NCBI GenBank assembly: GCA_023460975.1
Contig: JAEWOG010000057.1
Location: 1 to 64,000 of the forward strand
Direction: 5' to 3'
Length of the DNA stretch: 64,000 nt
From: Actinomycetes bacterium
GTDB lineage: Bacteria > Actinomycetota > Actinomycetes > Propionibacteriales > Nocardioidaceae
Part shown: positions 32,413-40,446 of the stretch, piece by piece
How positions within the stretch are numbered: position 1 is the stretch's first letter
Layout: each line of letters starts with the position of its first letter
Notes under the pieces: generated by a model
Told to the model about the DNA's origin: nothing
Seen by the model: only the letters and a program-made list of their open reading frames with translations
The model's database searches: none
Position numbers and translations under genes: made by a program

Positions 32413-33477
32413 TCAACGTCCTTCCAGCCAGGCGCGCAGGGCCTGCTCGCAGGCCCGGATCTCGCGTACGTCGACGTGCTCGTCGGCCTTGTGCGCATAC
32501 AGGGGATCACCGGGCCCGTAGTTGACGGCCGGGATCCCCAGGACGCTGAACCGTGCGACGTCGGTCCACCCGAACTTGGGAGCCGGGCTCGCTCCGACGG
32601 CCTCGATGAACTGCTTGGCCGCGGGCCGGTCCAGCCCCGGCAGCGCCCCCGGCGCCGAGTCGGTCAGGCGCACCTCGAAGCCGTCGAAGAACTCCCGCAC
32701 GTACGCCTCGGCCTCGGCCTCGCTGCGGTCGGGCGCGAAGCGGTAGTTGACCTCGACCGTGCACTCGTCGGGGACCACGTTGCCCGCCACTCCCCCGCTG
32801 ATCCGTACGGCGTTGAGGCCCTCGTGGTACTCCAGCGAGTCGATCACGGGGCGACGCGGTTCGTAGGCGGCCAACCGGTTGAGGATCGCCGCGGCCGAGT
32901 GGATCGCGTTGACCCCGCGCCAGGAACGGGCGGAGTGCGCCCGCTCCCCGCGCGTGGTGACCTCGACGCGCAAGGTGCCCTGACAGCCCGCTTCGACGCC
33001 GGCGTTGCTGGGCTCCATGAGGATCGCGAAGTCGGCCTCGAGGAGATCCGGGTCGGATTCGGCCAGCAACCGCAGCCCGTTGTGGACGGACGCGACCTCC
33101 TCGGCCTCGTAGAGGATGTAGGTGACATCGCGCACCGGAGCGCTCAGCGTGGCGGCCAGATGCAGGATGACCGCGTCGCCGCCCTTCATGTCGCAGGTGC
33201 CGAGGCCGTGCAGCACGGTGCCCTCCAGACGCGAGGGCAGGTTGCCGTTGACGGGCACGGTGTCGAGGTGCCCGGCGAGCACGACACGCTCGCCGCGACC
33301 GAGGTTCGTCCGAGCGACGACGGTGTGGCCGCGGCGCTGGACCGACAGGTGCGGGTAGCGCCGCAGCTCGCGCTCCACGGCGTCGGCGATCTCGGTCTCG
33401 TGGTGACTGACGGACTCGATGTCGACGAGCTGGCGAGTGAGCTCGACGACGTCCGCTGTCAGGTCCAGTTCCGTCAT
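32413..33477 (-). CDS. dapE: Succinyl-diaminopimelate desuccinylase
   Basis: A 354-residue zinc hydrolase of lysine/mDAP synthesis that removes succinate from N-succinyl-LL-diaminopimelate. The M20 motif AGHLDTVPV gives His70 and Asp72, Asp96 is in TCDMKGG, and the catalytic pair is Glu126-Glu127 in YEAEEV. ATG 33477 is used (MTELDLTADVVEL). The neighbours LOG and DivIVA-like follow in the same direction. The other pathway genes in the window are dapD (49118) and dapC (51182). A palindrome 26 bases upstream is shared with the divergent oxidoreductase. Confidence 0.93.
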   Translation of the reverse strand: MTELDLTADVVELTRQLVDIESVSHHETEIADAVERELRRYPHLSVQRRGHTVVARTNLGRGERVVLAGHLDTVPVNGNLPSRLEGTVLHGLGTCDMKGGDAVILHLAATLSAPVRDVTYILYEAEEVASVHNGLRLLAESDPDLLEADFAILMEPSNAGVEAGCQGTLRVEVTTRGERAHSARSWRGVNAIHSAAAILNRLAAYEPRRPVIDSLEYHEGLNAVRISGGVAGNVVPDECTVEVNYRFAPDRSEAEAEAYVREFFDGFEVRLTDSAPGALPGLDRPAAKQFIEAVGASPAPKFGWTDVARFSVLGIPAVNYGPGDPLYAHKADEHVDVREIRACEQALRAWLEGR

Positions 33478-33502
33478 GGTGACCATCCAACCAGCCACCA
33501 GC

Positions 33503-33520
33503 ACTGGACAGGTGTCCAGT
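33503..33520. promoter_or_regulatory. TetR-like operator between dapE and LLM oxidoreductase
   Basis: ACTGGACA-GG-TGTCCAGT is a perfect inverted repeat. TGGACA (33505-33510) can be the -35 box, with TACTGT (33526-33531) as -10 at 16-base spacing for the plus-strand gene. A repressor here would block RNA polymerase. It is also 26 bases before dapE. Confidence 0.6.
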
Positions 33521-33539
33521 TTGCGCTACTGTGCTCCCC

Positions 33540-34385
33540 ATGCGCCACGGCATCGTCCTCTTCACCAGCGATCGGGGCATCGCGCCCACCACCCTCGCCA
33601 CCGCAGCGGAGGAGCGGGGCTTCGACACGTTCTACGTGCCCGAGCACACCCACATCCCCGTACGCCGCGATGCGGCCCACCCCGGCACCGGCGACGCCTC
33701 GCTGCCCGACGACCGCTACCTGCGCACCCTCGACCCGTGGGTCACGCTGGCCGCCGTGGCAGCCGTGACGTCCACCATCCGGCTCTCGACCGCCGTGTGC
33801 CTGCCCGTCGAGCACGACCCGATCACGCTCGCCAAGACGATCGCGACCCTGGACCACCTCTCCGGCGGTCGCGTCACGATCGGCGCGGGCTTCGGATGGA
33901 ACACCGACGAGCTCGCCGACCACAACGTCCCGCCCGCGAAGCGCCGCACCGTCCTCAAGGAGTACGTCGAGGCGATGCGGGCCCTGTGGACCCAGGAGGA
34001 GGCCTCCTACGACGGCGAGTTCGTCTCGTTCGGCCCCTCGTGGGCCTACCCCAAGCCGACCCAGGCCCACGTCCCCCTCATCGTCGGAGCCGAGGCCGGC
34101 CCCAAGACCATGCAGTGGATCACCGACCACGCCGACGGCTGGATGACCACGCCGCGCAGCGAGGACATCCCCGCCAAGATCGCAGCCCTCAACGAGACCT
34201 GGCAGGCAGCCGGACGCGCGGGACGACCGCTGGTCCACGTGCTCATCGCCTCCCGTCCCTCCCCCGAGGACCTGGCCGGCTACGCCGAGGCGGGCGTGGA
34301 CGAGCTGATCTGGGGGGTCCCCGACGCTGACGAGGCGTCCGTGCTGACGTACCTGGACAAGCTCGCGGGCCGCGTGCGGGGCTGA
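33540..34385 (+). CDS. LLM-class F420-dependent oxidoreductase
   Basis: A 281-residue luciferase-like monooxygenase-fold protein. It starts MRHGIVLFTSDRGIAPTTLA, then FYVPEHTHIPV, RLSTAVCLPVEHDPITLAKTIATLD, GGRVTIGAGFGWNTDELAD and VPLIVGAEAGPKTM. The pattern matches the TIGR03619-type F420-linked subgroup of actinobacteria. The substrate is unknown. Cofactor choice (F420 versus FMN) is inferred from family. ATG 33540 follows a palindromic operator and a -10 by fewer than ten bases, so the transcript is nearly leaderless. Confidence 0.87.
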   Translation: MRHGIVLFTSDRGIAPTTLATAAEERGFDTFYVPEHTHIPVRRDAAHPGTGDASLPDDRYLRTLDPWVTLAAVAAVTSTIRLSTAVCLPVEHDPITLAKTIATLDHLSGGRVTIGAGFGWNTDELADHNVPPAKRRTVLKEYVEAMRALWTQEEASYDGEFVSFGPSWAYPKPTQAHVPLIVGAEAGPKTMQWITDHADGWMTTPRSEDIPAKIAALNETWQAAGRAGRPLVHVLIASRPSPEDLAGYAEAGVDELIWGVPDADEASVLTYLDKLAGRVRG

Positions 34386-34470
34386 GTACGGGCCCGTCAT
34401 GGGCCACACACCCTCACCCCCGCCCACAGCGCATAGAGTGACGTCGTCGTGCCACGCCTCGGGGGGAGAG

Positions 34471-36441
34471 ATGAGCCACGTGCCCGTTCGTCCACACACT
34501 GTCCGACCGCCGCGCCTGATCGCCTGGGCGCTCGCTGCCGTCCTCGGGGCCACGGCCCTGTGGGTGCCCGCAGCAGCCGTCCCCGGCTGGACGGACACCT
34601 CCACGCTGGCAGCCACGGGCGTCATCACGCCCACCACGGACAGTGCGAGCGCGGTCAGCACGGCCAGCGACGCCGCGGGCAATGCTGTCGCAGCGTGGGC
34701 CACCGCTGGCGCCATCATGGTTGCGCGACGCCCGGCCGAAGGCGCTTGGTCGGCGCCCGAGGTGCTCGCGGCGACACCGGAGATGCCCGACTCACCGCAG
34801 GTCCACATGAACCCCGACGGCCGCACGGTCGTGGCTTGGGCGTACCCGTGGATCTCCGTCAGCAACACGACGAACGGCGGAGTGTGGGCCCGCACCACGA
34901 CCCCGGGCCAGCCCTGGGGCCCCGTACTGCGCGGCGCGCCGGACACCACCCGCGGCCGTCTCGTCACTGACATGGGTCCGGACGGCTCGCTGCATGCGGC
35001 GTGGCAGGGCGGCTTCACTGCGACCTCAATCACCCTGACGCCCGGCGATCAGTGGGGCGCTCTGACCCATCACCAGGCGCCGGGGTGTGATCTCAGCGCT
35101 CCGACCGCGATCGCGGCCGAGGGCGACGGCTCCGTGAGCGTTCTGACAACCGGGTGGCATCCGCTGGACGCCAACGGAGTGCAGTGGTGGTGCACCTATG
35201 TCGACCGCGCCAGTGCCAGCGGCACGTGGGAGCCCATCCGGATCCTGGATCCCGATTCGTCCGGACAAGCGTCCCTGACCGCTGCGGCCGACGGCACCGT
35301 CCACGCGACGTGGGTCTCCTCGCGCGGGGTCGTGTACGCGGGTCGCAGCGCGGACGGCACATGGAAGCCCGACGAGGTGCTGCGCCCCGCAGCCGCGACG
35401 GCGGGAGCACCGTTGTCGGGCCCCCGCGTCGCGATGGACACGTACGGTGGACTGTCCGTCGTGTGGAGCGAAGGAGCACCCACGACGCGGACCATCCGGG
35501 CGCGGACCCGCCTGCCTGGCAGCACGTGGGGCTCGGTGATCAACGTGTCCCAGTCCGGTTCGCACACCTCGGATGCACGCCTCGTCGCGCTGGAGAGTGG
35601 GAGCCTCCACGCCAGTTGGCTGAGGATCACGCCCGAGGGACCCCTCGTCGAGTCTGCCTCGCGTGACGGTGAGACCGCCTGGAACAGCGTCGTGGCGCTC
35701 GGCCCGGGAGCGTCGCCAGACCAGAGCACCACGATCGACAGCCTGAGCCCGTCTGCCGCCACCGACGGCACCGGCAACCTCCTGTACGGCTGGGCGCGGG
35801 ACCAGGACGGCCAGCGGGCGACCGTCCACCTGCGCTCGCTCGACGCGGCTGGCCCCCGCTTCACCTCGGTGTCCGTGCCGCAGCAGGCCACGGTCGGGGC
35901 TCTGCACGGTTTCACCGCTGAGGCGCGGGACGCGTGGAGCGGGTTCTCCGCGATGAACTGGGACTTCGGGGACGGCACCACGACGACCGGGACGTCCGTC
36001 AGTCACACGTACGCGGCCCCGGGCGCCTACGCGGTCACCGTCACCGCGGTGGACACGCTGGGCAACGTGACGCGTTCGACGCACCCCGTCACCGTGATTG
36101 CAGCGTCCGCGGCTCGCTCCGCGATCACGAAGTTCACGCTCTCGAGCAAGCGCCTGCGTCTGAAGGGTCCTGCCAAGAAGCGCAAGGTCAAGGCCCACAT
36201 CACCTTGGAGGGTCCGGCGCGAGTGACGCTCACGTGGAAGAAGTGGGTCGTCAAGAAGACCAAGAAGGGCAAGAAGCGGGTCCTCAAGACCGTGGCACGG
36301 TCGTCGTACACGCTGGTCGGCGGCAAGAACTCGCTGACGCTGAAGGCCAAGGTCGGCAAGAAGAAGCTCAAGCCCGGCAAGTACGTCCTCGTGGCGTCGT
36401 CGACCAACTCCAAGAAGGCCAAGCTTCGCATCACCCGATGA
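34471..36441 (+). CDS. Secreted propeller-PKD protein, paralogue 1 of 3
   Basis: A 656-residue exported protein. The signal peptide (PRLIAWALAAVLGATALW) ends near AAAVPG. The next ~450 residues hold repeated units of the type Dg.g.....W...g....r, as in WSAPEVLAATPEMP and GLSVVWSEGAP, suggesting a beta-propeller or Asp-box-like fold. A PKD domain follows (MNWDFGDGTTTTGTSVSHTY). The last 110 residues form a lysine-rich module (FTLSSKRLRLKGPAKKRK, VVKKTKKGKKRVLKTV, KKKLKPGKYVLVASS). GGGGGGAGAG precedes ATG 34471. It is the first of three adjacent paralogues. Role unknown: adhesion, sugar or polymer binding, or wall attachment are possible. Confidence 0.75.
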   Translation: MSHVPVRPHTVRPPRLIAWALAAVLGATALWVPAAAVPGWTDTSTLAATGVITPTTDSASAVSTASDAAGNAVAAWATAGAIMVARRPAEGAWSAPEVLAATPEMPDSPQVHMNPDGRTVVAWAYPWISVSNTTNGGVWARTTTPGQPWGPVLRGAPDTTRGRLVTDMGPDGSLHAAWQGGFTATSITLTPGDQWGALTHHQAPGCDLSAPTAIAAEGDGSVSVLTTGWHPLDANGVQWWCTYVDRASASGTWEPIRILDPDSSGQASLTAAADGTVHATWVSSRGVVYAGRSADGTWKPDEVLRPAAATAGAPLSGPRVAMDTYGGLSVVWSEGAPTTRTIRARTRLPGSTWGSVINVSQSGSHTSDARLVALESGSLHASWLRITPEGPLVESASRDGETAWNSVVALGPGASPDQSTTIDSLSPSAATDGTGNLLYGWARDQDGQRATVHLRSLDAAGPRFTSVSVPQQATVGALHGFTAEARDAWSGFSAMNWDFGDGTTTTGTSVSHTYAAPGAYAVTVTAVDTLGNVTRSTHPVTVIAASAARSAITKFTLSSKRLRLKGPAKKRKVKAHITLEGPARVTLTWKKWVVKKTKKGKKRVLKTVARSSYTLVGGKNSLTLKAKVGKKKLKPGKYVLVASSTNSKKAKLRITR

Positions 36442-36476
36442 GGTGGAAGCACTCGGACAGGCAGGACCACGCTCAC

Positions 36477-38354
36477 ATGCACCTCACCGTCACACGCCGC
36501 CCGCGAGCCATCACGCTGTCCGCGACGCTCGTGCTCGCGCTGGTCGTGAGCCTCGCAGCCGTCCGCCCGGCCAGCGGAGAGGACTGGACGACACCGACGG
36601 AACTGGGGATTGGTTCCGAGGCCACCGGCGGCCACGACGTGGCGGTGAACACCGCGGGCGAAGCCGCCGCAGTGTGGATCGTCGGCTCGTCGGTGCGCGC
36701 ATCAACGCGCACGCCCGGCGCCGCGTGGTCGGGTTGGGAGGAGATCGGCTCAGTTCCGTCCGGACCCGGCACCTCGATCGCCCCGCGGGTGTTCCTGTCA
36801 CCCGAAGGGATCGTCCATGCGATTTGGGGGCGCGGCGGGGAGTTCACTTCCCCCGCCGTGCCTGGCACGTTCCAGTCACGACGCCGATCGCCGCAAGGGA
36901 CGTGGAGCCCGGTGCAGACCTACCAATCACCCACGCCGATCGCCGACTTCGGCGCCACCCTCACCAGCGACGGCGGCCTGGTCCTTCACTGGCTGACCTT
37001 CGGGAGGGGGTACGCCACCCGCCTCGATCCCGCAGGACAGTGGGCACCCCACCATGAGTATCCGGGCGGCGACCGCCTGGGCGCTGCCATCGCGTCGTTT
37101 CGCGAAGGGGCCGGTGCGACAGTGCTGTGGTCCGACTTCACGCAGCCGTCATCCACCTACTCCCACACTTGGCGCGACGGCTCATGGGAGCCCAGCAGGC
37201 AGGTGTTCACGGGGACCATGACGGTGTCGACTGTCACGGACTCGTCTCCTTCGGGATGGGTCGTCGCCGCCGACACCACGTCCTCCGTGCCAGTACGCTT
37301 CCGGTCCCCCAACGGGACGTGGCAGGAGCCATTCGCCCTCCCCTACACGGCCATCGGGGTATCGGTGGCGCTGACCGAGTCGAATCAGGCTGTGGTCGCC
37401 TGGACCGACGGCGAAGCCGGGGCCAGGTCCGTCCGCGCTGCCTTGGTCGACCCGGTGTCGGGTCCCGGCCCGGTCACGACCCTGAGCGGCCCGGGCACGA
37501 ACTCCGCGCCTGTGGTCGAGATCGGCGCTGGTGGCGTCGCCACCGTCGCATGGTCAGGGCCCAGCGGGACGACTCAGGCCGTGACGGCAAGGGCATGGCA
37601 GGCGGACGCCGGCTGGGGCGAGCCTCGCCTTCTCGGCCTCGCCTCGGGCGCGACGCCCCCGGCGCTGAGCGGCGAGGGCGACGGCGACGCCATTCTCGCC
37701 TGGATCAACTCCGCTGGGCGTCTCCAGACGCGCACCCTCGATCGCACCCCACCCAAGATCACCACTCTCGCGTGGTCGGGGAGCTTCGTGAACGAGCCGA
37801 TCCAATTCAGCGCCACGGCCACCGACACGTGGTCACCGGTGTCCGGGGCGACCTGGGACCTCGGGGGCGGCGCGGGCCAGCAGGGCCTGACCACCTCGCA
37901 CGCATTCACCGAGGCCGGGCTCCACCCCGTGTCGCTCACCGTGACTGATGCAGCAGGCAACAGCTCCACCCAGCAGGTGCTGGTGACGGTGGGCACGCGC
38001 GATGCCCCCGTGACGGTGCCGCACCAGCCGACGATGAGCCGGTTCGCACTCGACCGGCGCAAGATTCGCCTCAAGGGGCCGAAGGCGAAGCGGCGTACCA
38101 CCGCCTGGATCGACCTCGACGGCAGCGGCCGGGTCCAGATCCAGTGGTCCAAGAAGGTCGTCAAGGTGCGCAAGGGCAAGAAGCGCACCGTCCTCAAGCC
38201 CGTCGGCACGTCGGCGTACGACATGAAGCCCGGGGCGAACCGGCTCACGCTGAGGCCGAAGGTGGGGTCCAAGCGCCTCAAGGTCGGCCGCTACGTCCTG
38301 GTCGCGACCATCGGGCAGAGCTCGCGCACGGCGAAGCTCCGCGTCACCCGCTGA
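36477..38354 (+). CDS. Secreted propeller-PKD protein, paralogue 2 of 3
   Basis: A 625-residue relative of its neighbours: signal peptide (RAITLSATLVLALVVSLAAV), repeat region with W...G....R..DG units, a PKD-like domain in which the central motif is WDLGGGAGQQGLTTSHAF, and the lysine-rich C-terminal module (FALDRRKIRLKGPKAKRRT, VVKVRKGKKRTVLKPVGT, KRLKVGRYVLVATI). ATG 36477 is chosen. ATG 36438 overlaps the stop of paralogue 1 (ATGA) and would add 13 residues, so coupling is possible. The PKD consensus DFGDG is altered to DLGGG. Confidence 0.72.
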   Translation: MHLTVTRRPRAITLSATLVLALVVSLAAVRPASGEDWTTPTELGIGSEATGGHDVAVNTAGEAAAVWIVGSSVRASTRTPGAAWSGWEEIGSVPSGPGTSIAPRVFLSPEGIVHAIWGRGGEFTSPAVPGTFQSRRRSPQGTWSPVQTYQSPTPIADFGATLTSDGGLVLHWLTFGRGYATRLDPAGQWAPHHEYPGGDRLGAAIASFREGAGATVLWSDFTQPSSTYSHTWRDGSWEPSRQVFTGTMTVSTVTDSSPSGWVVAADTTSSVPVRFRSPNGTWQEPFALPYTAIGVSVALTESNQAVVAWTDGEAGARSVRAALVDPVSGPGPVTTLSGPGTNSAPVVEIGAGGVATVAWSGPSGTTQAVTARAWQADAGWGEPRLLGLASGATPPALSGEGDGDAILAWINSAGRLQTRTLDRTPPKITTLAWSGSFVNEPIQFSATATDTWSPVSGATWDLGGGAGQQGLTTSHAFTEAGLHPVSLTVTDAAGNSSTQQVLVTVGTRDAPVTVPHQPTMSRFALDRRKIRLKGPKAKRRTTAWIDLDGSGRVQIQWSKKVVKVRKGKKRTVLKPVGTSAYDMKPGANRLTLRPKVGSKRLKVGRYVLVATIGQSSRTAKLRVTR

Positions 38355-38410
38355 GGCCCGCGCACGGGCCCGCTGCGTACATTGGTCGAGACCACTCGGG
38401 AGGTGGACAG

Positions 38411-40354
38411 ATGACTCGGGGAACTTTCGTACGGGGGCACGACACACGGAGCCCACGCACACGGAGCCCACGCACACGCCGGTGGGCAGGCGCGTGGGCC
38501 CTCGCGCTGCTGGCCATGATCGCCGGGACGCTCGTCGGCGTCTCCCCGGCCCACGCCGAGCAGTGGGCGGGCTCCGAGGCGATCCCCTCCCCCACGCCTC
38601 CCGTGTCGACCTCGGTGGTCGACACCGACGCAAGCGGCCACTCCGCCGCGGTCTGGCGCACCTCGAGCGCCGTCATGGTCAGTCGTCGCCAGCCCGGCGG
38701 CGGCTGGAGCGCGCCCGACTCGTGGCCGTGGACCGGCGGGACTCCCTCGGTGGCCGTGTTCGTCACGTCGACCACGACGACCGTCGTGTGGCGGGTCGGG
38801 GGGACCACACCCACCATTCACTCCGCGTCCGCGCCGCACGGGCAGCCGTGGGGCGAGACGCAGACCCTCAGCTCGGCCGCGGGCAACACCGGCGCGGCGT
38901 TCGCGGCCCTGGACGACGGCACCGTCCTCGCCGCGTGGTCGAACGGCGCGGAGATCGCCTACGCCCGTCTCGGCATGGGAGGCACGTGGAGCGCCGCCTC
39001 CGGGGTGCCGTCGCTCAGTGGCACGTCCACGCTGCGGCTCCTCACCACCGACCCGTCGGGCCGCGCCCACCTCTTCGCGAGCTCTCAGCCGGCGGGAGGC
39101 ACGCACACGCTGTGGAGCACCACCCTCGCGAGCGGAGCGTGGACGCCACCAGCCGCCTTCTCCAACTCAGCAGTGAGCATCTCGGCCGTGGACGCGGGCG
39201 TCGGCGCCGACGGCACGCAACACGTCACCTGGGCGATGGGCAGCACCGCAACCACGACTCAGATCCGCTACGCACAGCGCGTCAACGGCGCCGCGTGGGC
39301 GAGCGGTGCCCTGCTGGCGAACTCGACCGCCGAGGCGCCCGTCGCCGTCGCGGGCGCCCAGGTGGGCGTCGAACCCAACGGCAGCGCCACCGTGTTCTGG
39401 CGCAGCGGCACCGGGGCGAGCGCCACGATCCGCGCGCGGACCCGCTCCGCGGCCGGGACGTGGGCGGCGACAACGGTCATCGGCGCGGCAGGCAACTACT
39501 CCCCGCCCGTCGCGATGGTCGCTGCCAACGGGACCACCCACGTGACCTGGCAGCTCGCCGGCGCCATCCAGTCCCGACGGCGCGCCGCCGGCGCCACGGC
39601 GTGGGGTGCGACGAACACGGTCGGCACCGGCCAGACCCCCGCCGGCACGACGGCGCCGCTCAAGCCCACCCTCAGCACCGACTCCGATGGCAACCTGCTG
39701 TACGGCTGGTCGGTCGCCGGCACGAGCCCGGGGCTGCGCGTGCGCGCCTTCGACAACGCAGGGCCCTACCCCACGGTCTCCTCGATCCCGGCGACGGCCC
39801 GCGTGGGCGACGTGACGGGCATGACCCAGGAGGCGCGCGATGCCTGGCTCGATCCGGCCACGGTGACCTGGAGCTTCGACGACTCGACTCAGACGGCCAC
39901 GGGGACCTCGATCACTCACATGTTCGCCACCCCCGGGACGCGGACGGTCACCGTGACCCTGACGGACTCCTTCGGCCACAGCAGGGCCGTACGCCACACC
40001 GTGGAGGTCTTGCCGGCGACGGTGCTGCCCACGCTGTCGGCGTTCTCCCTCAAACCCCGCAAGGTCCGGCTGCGGGCCCCGAAGAAGAAGCGGGTGCTGC
40101 GCGCCACGACGACGGTGGACTACAACGGCACCCTCCACCTGACGTTCAAGCGCAAGGTCGTGGTGAAGACCAAGAAGGGGCGCAAGAAGAAGCTGCGCAC
40201 CTTCGCCAAGACCGACCACCCCGTACGCGCCGGCGCCAACACCATCAAGATCGGGCGCCGCCCCGGGGGCAAGAAGCTCAAGCCGGGCACGTACGTCGTC
40301 ATCGCCACCGCGGGGATGAACACCCGCAAGGCGAAGTTCCGCGTCGTGCGCTGA
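38411..40354 (+). CDS. Secreted propeller-PKD protein, paralogue 3 of 3
   Basis: A 647-residue paralogue. The signal peptide has a long Arg-rich n-region in which a 15-base direct repeat encodes RSPRTRSPRT, followed by WALALLAMIAGTLVGVSPAHA. The repeat region has DGTVLAAWSNGAEIAYARL-type units. The PKD-like domain reads VTWSFDDSTQTATGTSITHMF. The C-terminal module reads FSLKPRKVRLRAPKKKR, VVVKTKKGRKKKLRTF, GGKKLKPGTYVVIATA and ends KAKFRVVR. GGGAGGTGG lies before ATG 38411. A terminator hairpin follows four bases after the stop. Confidence 0.73.
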   Translation: MTRGTFVRGHDTRSPRTRSPRTRRWAGAWALALLAMIAGTLVGVSPAHAEQWAGSEAIPSPTPPVSTSVVDTDASGHSAAVWRTSSAVMVSRRQPGGGWSAPDSWPWTGGTPSVAVFVTSTTTTVVWRVGGTTPTIHSASAPHGQPWGETQTLSSAAGNTGAAFAALDDGTVLAAWSNGAEIAYARLGMGGTWSAASGVPSLSGTSTLRLLTTDPSGRAHLFASSQPAGGTHTLWSTTLASGAWTPPAAFSNSAVSISAVDAGVGADGTQHVTWAMGSTATTTQIRYAQRVNGAAWASGALLANSTAEAPVAVAGAQVGVEPNGSATVFWRSGTGASATIRARTRSAAGTWAATTVIGAAGNYSPPVAMVAANGTTHVTWQLAGAIQSRRRAAGATAWGATNTVGTGQTPAGTTAPLKPTLSTDSDGNLLYGWSVAGTSPGLRVRAFDNAGPYPTVSSIPATARVGDVTGMTQEARDAWLDPATVTWSFDDSTQTATGTSITHMFATPGTRTVTVTLTDSFGHSRAVRHTVEVLPATVLPTLSAFSLKPRKVRLRAPKKKRVLRATTTVDYNGTLHLTFKRKVVVKTKKGRKKKLRTFAKTDHPVRAGANTIKIGRRPGGKKLKPGTYVVIATAGMNTRKAKFRVVR

Positions 40355-40357
40355 CGG

Positions 40358-40396
40358 CCGAGAGCCCCGCCCCGCACAGCGGGACGGGGCTCTCGG
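40358..40396. terminator. Terminator after the secreted-protein cluster
   Basis: CCGAGAGCCCCG (40358-40369) pairs exactly with CGGGGCTCTCGG (40385-40396), four bases after the stop of paralogue 3. The ileS gene converges from the other side and may use it too. Confidence 0.85.
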
Positions 40397-40413
40397 ATCT
40401 CAGGTCATGGCCC

Positions 40414-40437
40414 CCGCCGGTTGAGCTTGTCGAAACC
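40414..40437. repeat. Dispersed repeat element, single copy
   Basis: CCGCCGGTTGAGCTTGTCGA plus AACC. The same element, CCGCTGGTTGAGCTTGTCGA on this strand, recurs inside ileS (42542-42565) and as an array at 53576-53696 in reverse orientation. Here it lies between the terminator and the ileS stop codon. Confidence 0.7.
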
Positions 40438-40446
40438 AAGCCCCCG

